From positions 98,482,861-98,546,860 of the forward strand of contig CM026426.1 of NCBI GenBank assembly GCA_014871385.1: a DNA stretch of 64,000 nucleotides, in the 5' to 3' direction. The translations under genes were made by a program, and so were the position numbers. This stretch comes from Ceratodon purpureus. Taxonomy: Eukaryota; Streptophyta; Bryopsida; Pseudoditrichales; Ditrichaceae. The notes under the pieces were generated by a model. That model saw only the letters and a program-made list of their open reading frames with translations. It was not told the DNA's origin and ran no database searches. Shown piece after piece: positions 11,150-22,223 of the stretch (positions are counted from its first letter, which is position 1; each line of letters begins with the position of its first letter).

Positions 11150-11275
11150 GGAAAGTTCGTATGTGAGCGGAGAGCGTAGAGCGGAGAGCGGAGAGCACAG
11201 AATGGAGAGCACAGAGTTGACAATTAGCAAAAAAATTAAAAGCAAAGTAGACCCTATAACCGTGGATAATTACTA
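11150..11275 (-). repeat. Presumed right terminal segment of the large element
   Basis: On the minus strand this reads TAATTATCCACGGTTATAGGG, then several GCTCTCCGCT words, then GCTCAC. The same order occurs on the plus strand at 29555-29740. Because that copy is inverted and also sits at the outer edge of a GC-array unit, this is best read as a terminal inverted repeat. Confidence 0.5.
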
Positions 11276-11279
11276 AATT

Positions 11280-11800
11280 AAGGCTTGATTTTGACACTTT
11301 TTTTAGGAAAAGAGTATATTACCGTGGAGATCAGGGTTTTTTTTGGTAGGAATTTATGAAGTTTGTTCTCTAATATACAAATTAGGGCTGATATCATGAT
11401 GACGTCATGCATATGTTTTGTTAGATTTGTCATGGGTTTAGGCAAGATACAATGATCAGGCGTTAGGTTTCAGATCAAACAAATAATTCTTTCATAGGAT
11501 TATATAGATGCACAAGGAAACCAACCCATCCAACCTTTACACCACCCCAACCAATCATCTATGCACGACCATACACATTGCACTCAGATTTCTTAAAACT
11601 CATTCAAATTATCTCCACTTCTCATTCCATAATCGTTCAATCCTTCACATACTGTCTATACATTGCACAGGCCGTGCTCCGCCCCTTTACAGCAAGCTAT
11701 CCCTCCCCTTACAAAAATTCACCGTTTTCCCATAAACAGTCTCTCCACCCCAACCGCCATCACCCCCCACCGACACAGTTTCTCTCCACTCGCGCTGCCC
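11280..11800. other. AT-rich to C-rich spacer, no gene seen
   Basis: This lies between the presumed element end and the next coding block. It has several T-runs and a CATGATGACGTCATGC palindromic core near 11395-11410 (ATGACGTCAT, a CRE-like word). No coding potential beyond short shadows was seen. Confidence 0.4.
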
Positions 11801-11803
11801 TCC

Positions 11804-12770
11804 TCAATCACGCTGTGAAGACGACTCCATCATATACTCCAGCTCCTCCGACGTATACTCTCGGCTGCAATTCGCCACACTACTCACCACCTGCGTCCCG
11901 CCCTCCACCTTAGCATTCTGACCCCCTTGCACCTCGTCCTCACTGATCTTTGGAGCTACCTCTACGGAGCCTCCCTCGGTCTCGTCCACCTCTTCAGAGC
12001 TGCTCTTAGTCGACATTTCCTCGCGCTCCTCGTACACCCCACCTCCTAATGCGGCCAACTGTCGAAGAATGTCCGCCACGCTGGGTGGCATCGGATCCAA
12101 TAACTCCATTGCCTGCGCTCGCCACGCCTCCCGCTCTTTTGCCCCGCCCACTGTCCGCGCTGCCGCATTCCCTCCTGGCCCTGTCCACACTGCCACATCC
12201 CTTCCCGCCACTCCTCCCACACCCTCCCTCACCCCATTGGCACCAGCGATATCGCCCCCTTCACCCGCCACCCCAAACTGTTCCGCCACATACTCCTCAA
12301 ACGTATACCCCGACGCTACCCCCAATGCCTAAACCTCCTGCCGACACTGATCCGACCAAATGAACACCTTTGAGTCCGCCACCGCGCGGCTCAAGCGAGG
12401 CAGATCCGGCAACTTAGCTCTTTCCTCCCACTCCTTCTGAAGCCCCCGTCGCAGATACACCTGCCCCACCCACGATAGCACCATCCCCTTCTCAAAATCC
12501 ATCGCTGTAGTTCTTCACAATCCACACCACCCCGGCTGCCCTCACCCTCCCCACTTCCAAAAAAGCCTTCCCCACCCTCCTCTGCCCCACTCGCCATATG
12601 CCTCGCCCCACCCTACACTCTCCCCCACCGCCCCCTTCTTCACTCCCCTCAACACCCAACATGTCTCTTCCCCCATCACTCCCCCTCTCCGCAACTAATG
12701 CTCCGACCCCCACAAGTCCCATCTCTGCACTGCTGTCAATTACACCACTCCAAAACAGACCCACTCCCAC
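11804..12770 (-). pseudogene. Unrecognised G-rich coding block
   Basis: The minus strand has coding-like sequence in neighbouring frames: a segment ending VVWIVKNYSDGF, then GMVLSWVGQVYLRRGLQKEW, then after one stop ALGVASGYTFEEYVAEQFG, and finally an acidic Glu/Ser-rich tail ending at 11804. The strong strand bias (C-rich plus strand) resembles that of the LINE at 53-57 kb. That suggests a mobile-element ORF from the same compositional class, but I recognise no domain. At least one stop and one frame change are present. Confidence 0.35.
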
Positions 12771-12786
12771 CCACTGCTACTCCGCA

Positions 12787-12788
<2 letters not shown>

Positions 12789-12839
<51 letters not shown>

Positions 12840-12847
12840 ATATATGT

Positions 12848-12886
<39 letters not shown>

Positions 12887-12890
12887 CTTC
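12789..12890. repeat. TA microsatellite
   Basis: Two long ATAT tracts (about 12789-12836 and 12853-12882) are joined by CAAATATATGTACACACA. They continue into TACATA-type degenerate sequence. Confidence 0.95.
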
Positions 12891-13103
12891 TACATATCTA
12901 TAAATACATATATATCTATACATACATCTCCCCATTTTTTACCCTACCCAGTCCAACTCATTCTATATCCACCCCGCATCTCTATGTTTCTCTAGTTTTG
13001 GTTACTATAATAGCCATCCTTGAAAGAGGAGAGTAGTTGAGTCACACTGTCCCTCTGTCCTGTGGGCACCGGGTCATTGGCTCTACAAACGGCCACTTCA
13101 TTC

Positions 13104-13128
13104 ACGCTGGCCCTCAAAGGGCCAGTGT
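13104..13128. other. Perfect short hairpin
   Basis: CTGGCCC (13107-13113) pairs with GGGCCAG (13119-13125) around a TCAAA loop, and flanking pairs extend the stem. It lies in non-coding sequence. Its role is unknown; it could be an RNA 3'-end structure. Confidence 0.5.
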
Positions 13129-13183
13129 TTCTATCTATGCACAAGCAAAAAACAAATTACACAGAACATAAAGGAGGCAAGGT

Positions 13184-14132
13184 TTGAAAACTTCCTTGAA
13201 TATTTCAAAATTCGTGTATAATATCTTAACTGCTGAAACCAAGATATACCTTGTTTCAGTCCTTGTCTTCATCGAAGATTACTCTCTCTTCCTAGGCAGT
13301 AAAGCATCTTCATTTGAGTGATACAAGGAGATTTTCATCATGAAACAGCACTTGGTAAGCTGGGTTCCAGAGAAGGAGGTCACCCTTGGTTTCTTGAGCT
13401 TGTTTCTAGGTGGCGTATTAGGATAGTGACACAGTCCTTGGCATTCTATGCTGTATGCGAAGGTTGCATAGGAGTTCGGGGGGGTCAATCTACAAGCTTG
13501 CGTGGAACGTTTTAAGACTACGACAATTTAGTGTGTTGCGCGATGCCGAAGGTGTGTAATGCGAGATCGAGGAGGACGAGAGCGGCTGTAGGTTTGCCCC
13601 TAAAGGCACCGGCGAGTTATCAAGAGCTGCGGCCCTGGCTGTTGGAGGTGGAGCGCGCCAGAGAACGAGGCATGGACCTGCCACCGTTTAGGCACATCGG
13701 AAGCCTCCATGTTGGTGAAGGTGAATGGCATTGGACAGTGCTTTGTACCAATGAGCTTCTCCGTATTATGGAGTTGTCCCTAATCCCGTATCCCTTGCTA
13801 TCGAACGTCGATGAGAATCCAGTTGTTCAGCTGCCCGAAGTGATCATATCGGATGGCGAAACTTGCTGGTTTGATATGGACAAGAGTTGGACTGTATATC
13901 CTCCGAAGGATTAGTACTGTGAAGTCTAGTTGGGTGTTCGAATACAATCCTTTAGATTTGGTCCCTTATTGGATCTAGATACGAGTATTCCAGCATGATG
14001 GCTTTAGATAATATAGACGATTCTAGGAATAAGACAACTCGAAACCAACTAAAAGAAATGGTCTTAAAAGTTCGTGGAATATTTCAGAGTTCGTGTACAA
14101 TAACGGAGTAGCAGAAACCAAGATGTACACCA
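13184..14132. repeat. Diverged direct repeat pair (13184-13252 and 14064-14132)
   Basis: Both arms share GAATATTTC, TTCGTGTA, CTG/CAG and GAAACCAAGAT in the same order and spacing, at roughly 80 percent identity by eye. They flank the unknown ORF at 13540-13914. The right arm lies just beyond the 3' end of the methyltransferase-like gene, so the left arm may be the 3' untranslated region of a deleted sister copy. Confidence 0.45.
13540..13914 (+). CDS. Unknown 124-residue protein
   Basis: An ATG at 13540 (MPKVCNARSRRTR) opens a complete ORF ending at 13914. The product starts basic, has an amphipathic helix (ELRPWLLEVERARERG) and continues with a globular-looking part containing GEWHWTVLCTNELLRI and an acidic, aromatic end. 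No signal peptide, membrane segment or known domain was recognised. Balanced amino-acid use suggests a real coding origin, possibly one exon of a longer gene. Confidence 0.4.
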   Translation, partial: AMPKVCNARSRRTRAAVGLPLKAPASYQELRPWLLEVERARERGMDLPPFRHIGSLHVGEGEWHWTVLCTNELLRIMELSLIPYPLLSNVDENPVVQLPEVIISDGETCWFDMDKSWTVYPPKD

Positions 14133-14423
14133 AGTCAAGAATAGGTAAAATGGCTATGGAAATGTGGGAATTTGAATGATTAAAATATAAGTTACAGCGC
14201 AGTTTAAAATTTGAGCATTTCTTTTGTAACATTTCATTCTTCATAAGTCATGTCTTAGAAGACTTGCAATTTTAGAACTTTACATACACGAGTAAAACTG
14301 GAAATGAGAATCATGAATATTTTAGTGGTTTGCAATAGAGTAGACAATGTAGTATGTAATCAACTGCACTGAAATCAAATCAAATCAAATGGATACAATG
14401 ATAGAGCGAGGCCTCTTTCAAAC
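13915..14423. other. Spacer, probable 3' untranslated region of the minus-strand gene
   Basis: AT-rich sequence between two genes pointing toward each other. It includes a CAAAT run at 14375-14391 and the right arm of the direct repeat. No RNA gene was seen. Confidence 0.4.
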
Positions 14424-17400
14424 TTAGAAGATGCTACAGTCGCTACTTCCACTCTCAGAACCCGATGACTCAGACTCTCCTTCTGCAGCCTCTTCATCGA
14501 CAAATAGAAGGGCCCTGGGATCAAAATTAGTGGGCCGACTAGGAACATATCTAAGTGCACCACATTGAAGCGCTTGTGCTAAGCCCTCTGCATAGTCCGG
14601 AAGTATAAAAGGCTGAACCGGGCTGGAATTAAGACGCCACGATGGAGTGAACACGGCTCTATGCCCACTTGGCGGTGTTGTCACAACTACTCTGCAATAG
14701 AAAGCCAGAAGTGGTTAGATCGAATAGGTAAATTTGCGTACAGAAATAATAATAGATGAATTGCACGAAACATACAAATTCTAGAGTAAGACTTACAATA
14801 CTTAGTGGGTCTTTGTTTCTTTGCTGGTGCTTCCTCTGCTGCTGCCGGTCTAGGATGTTTAGGGGGGCCCATGGGAGATTTTGCTGCCATATACGGTTTG
14901 AGAAGGGCGTTGAATATGGCTTCGTCATCCTCAAAAGCTATAATATGACGACCAATAGCCTGGCAAGCCTTGACAGAGGCCCCTGCAACTCAAAGCAAGG
15001 TGAAGACGTGAGAAACTGAGGAAGGAATCAGAGAAATAATTCTTTAGAGACATGTAAGAACGGTTACCTGTTCCTGCCTTCCAGTCCAAGACTATGTCGC
15101 CGGGCTTCGAGAGCTCTCCAATTATGCTCTCCATCATCTCAGGGGCTTTCTCCCTTGGCCCTCTCCATGGAACATCCCCATTCATTTGCTGAGAATCAAC
15201 GTCGATAAAGTTGAAAATCGCATCACTCTCGGTAATGTTGAGGTCGCCATGTATGACATCGGATTTCTTCGTTTGAAAGGAGAACTTGGATGGCGGCTCG
15301 CCACCACGAACGAAGACGCGGATCCAGAACCAATTAGTCTGCAATCAACCAAATTATGTCAGAATGAATAAACGGAAGGGATAGTACTAAGTAAAGTGAA
15401 GGAAAGGAAAGGATGAAATTACCAGGTTTCCGGGGTTCGTAGGAGAAGTCAGGCCGAGCACATTGAAGCCCCACCAGTCTTTGTAAAGGACGAACTTAGT
15501 GGCGCTAGCTTCTTCGAGAATCTCCGTTGCCAACGCTTGATCATTGTTGTAGATGATGCACAGAGCGCCATCATTTTGCAAGTAAAGAGTTGCGAAATAG
15601 AAAATGTCGTACACATAATCCTTTTCACGGGAGTTCCAAGGAGGAATCACTGTAGGGGGATCGGAAACGAGAGGGACAGGAAGATTCTCAGGGATGTCAA
15701 CGATGATCAAGTCGACTCCCATAGGGTTAGACTATATGAAATTAATTGAAGTGTATGTAATATTGTATTATATAAGAAGAGAATCATACCTTGCGCACGA
15801 ACTCTAGAGTTTTCATCCAATCCGGATGGCCACCCTTGTCTTTGAGCTCCATGTTACGAACCAGTAACGGGGTCACGGATGAGTTGATGATAGAAACACC
15901 AGTGGAATGGGGAGTTCCAGCGGAGGAGGTGCTTGCCGAGAGAATTCTGGCCTTCCTTTGCTCCAGAAGACCTCTGGTGATAGCGGATGCACTGACCGAT
16001 GAAGGCGCAGGAGTAGGGGACAGATTGGGAACGACAATAACAGGAGTTGGAACGGCAGCGCCCTTCTCCGGTGCGGAGGACTCTGCACGAGTCTCCTGAG
16101 AGCCCTGGGACTTAGCACCCAACTTTCGCAGTCGCCGCGCCCGCCCTTTCTTCGGTGGAGGTGCAGATGACTGATCCTGAAGGCCTTCGGCCTCATCAGA
16201 ACCGTCTCCAGAATCATCGACTGCTATTGATTCCACGTCAAGCTCAGCTTTGAGCTCCGCTTCAGACTCAATAACGAATCCTCGAATGCAATCGAGGTAC
16301 CAACACCGAGCGGCTAGGTGGGGCGAGCTGTACCTCTTCAGCTGCAGAGGAGTATAAATACACTGATCAGAGCCTCTCTGAATCCACGAGGCGAAGTATG
16401 AAGGGAACTTCTCAGGGTCAATTGCACCTTTTGGAAGCAGCTCTCTCTTGAAGTACCTAATAAAACTCAATTGCCATGTATCACAAACATATTATTGACA
16501 ATGAATAAATGCGAAAAGGAAAAAAGATACGAAGTCGAAGTTCATATATGTCCTACCGGTATGTTACACGCTTGACAACATCTGCTGCTCCCGGAAAAGT
16601 GGAAAAATCAGACTTCTTATCAAAAGGCTTTTCTGCGCGGGTACTTATAAATGCGGGGAAAGCCTTTTCCCAAAGGAGAATACGCCAACTCTCCACATAT
16701 GCGTCTGGCCGCAACAGTCCCGGTAAGGACTTCCACTTGATGACAAGGTTCTCGGTCTTACAGATGTCATCAAACTCCCAGGTAACAGCATCCTCCAAGT
16801 GCCACAGAAAGGTAATGTCGTTGAGGTAAGCATGGACATTAAACAAAGAAGAAGAGGTTTCAGTGATTGTTACGAAGTTTGAAGAGTTCTACCGCAGCCC
16901 AGAATGTGGCCTTGTTCAACCAAGGGTCCAACTCGGCCTCCTTAAATTCTTGGGGCAGAAATCTGTAAGATTGTCGTGCACTTGGTGAAGAGTTCCACCA
17001 CTTCAGCCAACGGGCTTTAAATCTGGCATCAACATTTGCGGGAACAATCCTCTGAAGCTTATCCACTGTCATCTCGGGCTTGGAAAAATCACTGTAATGC
17101 CGATTGATCTGGGAAGAGAACAATACATGATAGGAAAGATTAGATTTGGAAATAGTTTTAGAAAAGTAAAGTAGAAATTTCAAGGGTTGAAACTCACCTC
17201 CGCAAGGAAGTCATCACTGTTTTTGGGATTGGCAATGGTCAGGTACTTGGTGAAGTCCTTCTTCTTAATGTAGTTGATCATGTCGGACAAAGCAGCAGAC
17301 ATAGCATCCCAGACCCCTGCGGCAGTTTGCTCTGTAATGGGTGTCTTCTCCTTCTAGGTCCTGGCTGCTTCGTCTGAAGCAGCCACGATTTCTCTCTGGA

Positions 17401-18141
17401 AAAAAAACATTATCAACTTCTGAGTGTACTGAGCACGGCAATTGATGACATTTAAAATCGTGAGGGGGGGTGGAGAAGAAGTGCTTACACGATAAAGAAA
17501 TGCGATGAAGATTTTGGTTGGCAAAGTAAACCATCCAGGAATCGATGGTTTGTGATTCAAACATAATTGATACTCCGCTGGTGAGAGCAGATCCTTGAAT
17601 TCCTCCAATTTCATCACACCAAAAGAGCGAATACGAAAGAGTTTTGCAGGAAGATTACTCTTCACATGATCATTTTTTGTAGACCTGCTCGAAGATATGG
17701 TAGTTAGTAAAAGCCTTGAAGTGGAAGTACAAGCAGCTTTCAAGAAGTGGGGACAAGAAGTAGTGTGGAAAGTAATTTCCACGGTTGACACACCGGAATA
17801 CTAATTCCGGTAGGAAAATGATAAAAATTTAAAAATTTTGTGTTAGGAATACGGAAGTACTACTTAGATAAGTGAAACAACCGGTTAAGACGGTTAGCCG
17901 AATAAATAAGAGAACCGGAAGGTCAACCGGGTGAGATCAGGTCGACTGCGGGGGAGGAGTGGGAGCACCGTCCGTATGACAGAACCCTGACCCCGCAGAC
18001 TTAAGAATGACCACCGAAAGGTACAACGCACGCGGGGAGAATGGCTGCAACCATTAAAACGCCGCCGGTCGCGACCGTCCAATGATGAAAGGCTACGACC
18101 GTCCGTCATGATGAGCTACGAACGGGTGGACGTGAGTGCAG

Positions 18142-18149
18142 GTATAAAA
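18142..18149 (+). promoter_or_regulatory. TATA box inside the LTR
   Basis: TATAAAAG lies about 205 bases before the LTR ORF start and recurs at 34740-34747 in the sister LTR. Transcription from here would place the ORF first on the element RNA. Confidence 0.6.
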
Positions 18150-18351
18150 GGAGGAAGAACAGCGGTGCTCCTCCTTTCTTTTTGTCATTTTGTGGCACGC
18201 CGGGTCCTTGTGTCTCACGACGAAGGGCGCAGTTAGGGTTGGACGGTAGGAGAGAGACGGTGAGACGGAAGTGTTTCCGTTAGGTGAGAGATTGTGGTGA
18301 GGATCGTGCGTGCAGGTGTTACCGGAGTGACGGTGAGGAGGACTTAGCAGA

Positions 18352-20217
18352 ATGGGTAGAAAGGGGAAGGAACCGGCGGAGGAAGGACAGTTGGTTAGGG
18401 TACAGCGGGTAATGCCGTTGATGCCGCCAGACGAGGGGGAGCAGGAGCTCCTCCGGACCGCCTTAGAAGCCATGGGCTGTGAGCTCCTACTGGACAAGGC
18501 ATGGGGTTGGAAACATGCTCTTCCGGCCCAAGAGATCCTCGTCAAGAATCCCGAGAATCGAGGAACCATCCGAGGAGAGCCGGATAAGTGGACGGCACAA
18601 CTCTGGAGGGAGACGTATGGTTTCAAGAACTCTGGAGAGATCTCGACACCAGAGACCCGGGACTTTGTATGGGGGTATATCGAGGGGTCTGGGGACCCGA
18701 GAGAAGGATGGGAGCTGGAGGACATCACGAATCCGGAGGCCCGGAGAGTCGTAGGGTTTATGAACCCTATTTTCCATCCGGAAAAGCCCAAACGGATAAC
18801 CATCAAGTGGGCGTCCGTTTTCATTGGGGCCATGATCGGTGAATTCACGGTAGACTGGGGCGTCATGATGAAGACGATAGTCGACCGGCAGGTAGCCAAT
18901 CTCCGGAAGACCAAGAAGCAGGCCACCTGCCTTCCGTCTTTCCTCATTCACCTCTACCGTCACAAGGGGCTGTTGAGCCCTAAGGAGATCCGGGAGTACG
19001 ATGAAATCAAAAGTTATCTGCAGTACGCCGAACCGGAAGAGGTGTCTGATCAAGACGATGATGATGATGTTATCGAGGTCTCCCCCACGCCGGCTAAGAG
19101 ACCCCGTTCCAGCCCGGAGAAGGGACAGCCATCCGGATCACCTCGGACTCCCACACCGGCCAAGGGAACCTTGAACACGGAAGTCCAACAGCCCACTGGA
19201 CCACCGGAGCACACCGGGGACCCGTGCCAGGACTTAGTTAACCTTTCGGAGCAGATGACGACGTATGCTCGGTTCCTACAGTCGACTAGGCAGACGGAGG
19301 GCCGGTTGGCTACGGAGGTAATTGCCCTTACGGGTTCGTACCCGTTGGAGGAATGTCTGAATATTCTTCGCAAGAACCGGGATTTGGCCAGTCTCCAGAA
19401 CAAGCACATGGACCGGCTAGAGAAGTACCAGGAGAAGGTGCTGAAGCTCGAGCAGGAGGTGCTTGATGCCCGGAAGGATTACAGTGACGCCCGTGACCGG
19501 GCAGCGGAAGCCATTCGGTCGGTGGTCGAGATCAAGGCCACTTTAGCCCTTCCGGTGGATGTGGCCAATCAGTGCGCCGTTTACCAAGCCTTCTTGACCC
19601 GTCAACTGGATCCGACTGTCAAGAATATTATAAAGTTCATGCACGACCGGACGCAGGTGATGAAGGACACTTGGACGCAAATGAAGAACATGGTGGAGAT
19701 CATCAGTTCCGCAGAGGCCGGTCCGTCATCAGAGCCACCGGCAGATCGGGAGGAGCCCAGACCACCGTCCCCACCCAGGGAACCGGCGCCGGTGCCACCT
19801 CCAGCCTCTCCGATACGGTCGGCCATCCGTTCAGTTCAACAGGAGGTAGGACATCCGCTGGAGGATCCTATCCCGGATACCTTGAGCAGTCTGCACACTC
19901 TGCCCAATTTGGCTGGAGTCGAGACTGTTAAGCCCGGAAACATCCCTTTGGAACCGGACCAAAGACCACCACCGGAAGGCTTTATGCCGGTACACGGATC
20001 TCCGGAAAAGCTCCAGGTGGATCTCAGCGCAGTTCCGGTGGCGGCACGATCTCCATCCCCGGCGGTTCAAGCAGAACGATCCCGGAAGTCCAGTGAACCG
20101 TCGGCATCTGAGGCTCCGGAAGAAGGCCCCTCGTTGAAGAAGCTGAAGAGGGTACAGAATAAGGAACGGATGGATGGAACCCGGCACAGTCCCCGGTTCG
20201 ATAAGCACAAGGAGTAG
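18352..20217 (+). CDS. LTR-encoded ORF, 621 codons, unrecognised product
   Basis: An uninterrupted ORF lies wholly within the solo LTR. The ATG at 18352 follows the TATA box. The N-terminal half is a compact basic domain with GFMNPIFHPEKPKRITIKWA and TCLPSFLIHLYRHKGLL. An acidic Asp run (SDQDDDDDVIEVS) follows, then a Pro/Ser-rich linker, a coiled-coil region (EKYQEKVLKLEQEVLDARKD) and a Pro-rich tail with basic RFDKHKE at the end. The sister LTR and element A's LTR encode relatives. No gag, protease or polymerase motif is present. It may be a regulatory or structural accessory protein of the retroelement; the function is unknown. Confidence 0.75.
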   Translation: MGRKGKEPAEEGQLVRVQRVMPLMPPDEGEQELLRTALEAMGCELLLDKAWGWKHALPAQEILVKNPENRGTIRGEPDKWTAQLWRETYGFKNSGEISTPETRDFVWGYIEGSGDPREGWELEDITNPEARRVVGFMNPIFHPEKPKRITIKWASVFIGAMIGEFTVDWGVMMKTIVDRQVANLRKTKKQATCLPSFLIHLYRHKGLLSPKEIREYDEIKSYLQYAEPEEVSDQDDDDDVIEVSPTPAKRPRSSPEKGQPSGSPRTPTPAKGTLNTEVQQPTGPPEHTGDPCQDLVNLSEQMTTYARFLQSTRQTEGRLATEVIALTGSYPLEECLNILRKNRDLASLQNKHMDRLEKYQEKVLKLEQEVLDARKDYSDARDRAAEAIRSVVEIKATLALPVDVANQCAVYQAFLTRQLDPTVKNIIKFMHDRTQVMKDTWTQMKNMVEIISSAEAGPSSEPPADREEPRPPSPPREPAPVPPPASPIRSAIRSVQQEVGHPLEDPIPDTLSSLHTLPNLAGVETVKPGNIPLEPDQRPPPEGFMPVHGSPEKLQVDLSAVPVAARSPSPAVQAERSRKSSEPSASEAPEEGPSLKKLKRVQNKERMDGTRHSPRFDKHKE

Positions 20218-20409
20218 GAGTTAGGATAGGGACCGGATAAAATGGCAGCGACTAACGATGGGACTCCAGTGCACCCGGCTGCCAATCCGGATAGATAGCG
20301 GCAGTAACTAGGAATAGAAGGCGGCCACCGGTCCGGGATTCCCGGATCCAAGATCCGGAATTTCTGGATCTCGATGGGCCACTTGGTCGCTTTAGGAATC
20401 GATAGGTTT

Positions 20410-20452
20410 TAGTATTTAAGCTGAACGTTTTTCCAAGGCCGGGGCCTTGTTT
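20410..20452 (+). promoter_or_regulatory. Second TATA-like word and hairpin within the LTR
   Basis: TATTTAAG is followed by CAAGGCCGGGGCCTTG, a GC hairpin, and a TTGTTTTGTA-rich stretch. The segment is nearly identical in the sister LTR near 37015-37058. It could mark RNA start or 3'-end formation (the R region); this is an inference from position. Confidence 0.35.
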
Positions 20453-22223
20453 TGTACGCCGTTTTGTTGTTGCAATTGAGAATATACTTTTGGATTTGTT
20501 GTGTCAACCGGCTGCTGACGGGTCCATTGCCGTATGGGTTGTTAGTACTATTGTCTCCAGTAGTGTTCCGGAGGAGTGTTGAACAGTAGGATAATCTGGA
20601 GAGCGCGCGGAGAGACTGGGGAGGTGTCAAGCGTTGAGTGTTGACGGTTTCTAGTCCGGGAAGGAGTCGGTAGGGAAGGAGAGACGTATTGCAGCAGGGC
20701 TCGTAGTCTCAAGGACACGGAGAGCCGTGTGTACACCGGAATCCGGAAACGGACCGGTCGCTTCCTGTAGATGGGATAAAAGCCGGATGTCCTACTACGA
20801 ACCAATCCGGAAGGGAGATAGTATAGTAGAATACTGTGCAGCCGTAAGGTGATGTCATTGTAGTATGATTTCCGTACCCATAACCGGCAATGAGTAGCTA
20901 TCTGGACCGGTACCTAGCCATACGGAAGGATTATTACTCCACTCTCCGGGTGGTAGATAGGAATAGTTGGGTGTCCAGCCACTTTAAGTCACGGGACGGT
21001 GGAGAATCGAGCCACTTGAAAGGATAGACGGATCAGTGGGAACCGGCCACTAGTCTAAAAAGCCGGAAAATAGGAACGAGGCAAAAACTACCGGATCAGG
21101 CCGACCGGTCGTGAGACGGAAGACTGTTGGATTCGGGTGGTGATTTCCGTTATGATCTAAAAGGAGGAAAACTATAGGTCTTCGTGGGAACGAACACGGA
21201 GTGGTTCACTTTGGAGGGTATTTAGTGTCAATTAAGTGCCTTCCGGAGGAATACGGATACCACGTCGTGCTACAAGTAGGGAAAAAATTCTTACCAGTTG
21301 ATGTCGTGCATGGCATGAAGAAGGTTTCCCACATGACCGTGGGGGTCAAGAACAATGCAATGCACGGAGATGTGCCAAGCTGGATCATCATAGTGATGGT
21401 TGTTGATATGTCTGAACCATGCGGCAAGGCGATGGTTACCTTCCCAGACATAGAACATTTTCTGAGAACTCCTTCCAGTCCGAGTCTGCCAAGAGCTCAT
21501 CTTCGAAAGCATCATTGACTTTTTGCCAACAAGGGCTCTAGTCAGCCTTGATCTCCGGAGTGACTTTGGCTGTCTTCTCTTCGTGGTTGTACATGGAAAT
21601 GTACATGACCCAGTCCCCATCTCTATATCCATTGACAAACTCGCGCTCCAGATGTTGAACTTCCATTTTGCCTACCGGTCGCACTCTTGCCATTGACTGC
21701 ATCCTGCAGAGGGGTACAAGGATACGGGACTTCGTCTTTGGGAGTATTCGGAGATCGTTGATGACGGTTGTAGAGTCCAATTTGAAATGTTTCCTGTGTT
21801 CCAATTCACTGTCCATTGCATTCGTCAAATCAGTAGGACAAGATGGCGCTGGCAACTGATCCTGTGTTAGAGTTACCTGTCAAAAGTCATACGTATTTAG
21901 AGTTGATTCGAAGTCAATGAACGTAAGCAAATCAAAAACAATAAAGTAAAATAAAAGAATTACTTCTCTGACTGGTACATCTCTTTTGAGAACACAATCA
22001 GTTGCAGCAGAAATAAGTAGAGCTTAGGCCACTATGTGCGTCGTGCACGACTATAATACTCCCTAGCCTGTCTACAGTTCCAGTGACGGCGCCTCTTCCA
22101 AAATCGCCTGGTTTGTTGGACAGGGCATGGCAATACCGCCGGGAGGGCGAAGACAACATGGGCTGGCCTCCTCAATCTAATAGGCGAGGATGGAGAAGGT
22201 GGAGACATAGGCGGGGTCCCAAG

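Larger units (their letters stand above)
1..11275 (-). mobile_element. Putative multi-gene hAT-associated element, left end outside window
   Basis: Four minus-strand genes (kinase-like, hAT transposase, coiled-coil/RING-like, short coiled-coil) follow each other, separated by GC arrays of one sequence style. The right boundary is placed near 11275, because the sequence from about 11150 to 11275 recurs inverted at 29555-29740, where it again forms the outer edge of a GC-array unit. Shared promoter layout and shared end sequence argue for one element. The weak points are that the left end is not visible and that no target duplication can be read. The alternative is a chance cluster of separate insertions. 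The boundaries are an inference; the genes are seen directly. Confidence 0.45.
17764..21274 (+). mobile_element. Solo LTR of a Ty3/Gypsy-type family, 3511 bp
   Basis: The unit starts TGTGGAAAGT and ends GTGCTACA (TG...CA). It is flanked by a perfect 5-bp duplication AGTAG at 17759-17763 and 21275-21279. The same unit forms the 5' LTR of element B at 34360-37880, where a primer-binding site follows, so this is an LTR without its interior, left by LTR-LTR recombination. It lies inside an intron of the methyltransferase-like gene (donor at 21294, acceptor at 17685). An LTR of 3.5 kb is unusually long, and it contains a promoter plus a long ORF. It looks whole. Age: moderate, as the two LTRs differ clearly over their 5' half. 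Confidence 0.92.

Noticed and set aside
13279-13515. Short frames around 13300-13500 as a gene
   Set aside because: No consistent frame, start or family likeness; it probably belongs to untranslated or spacer sequence.
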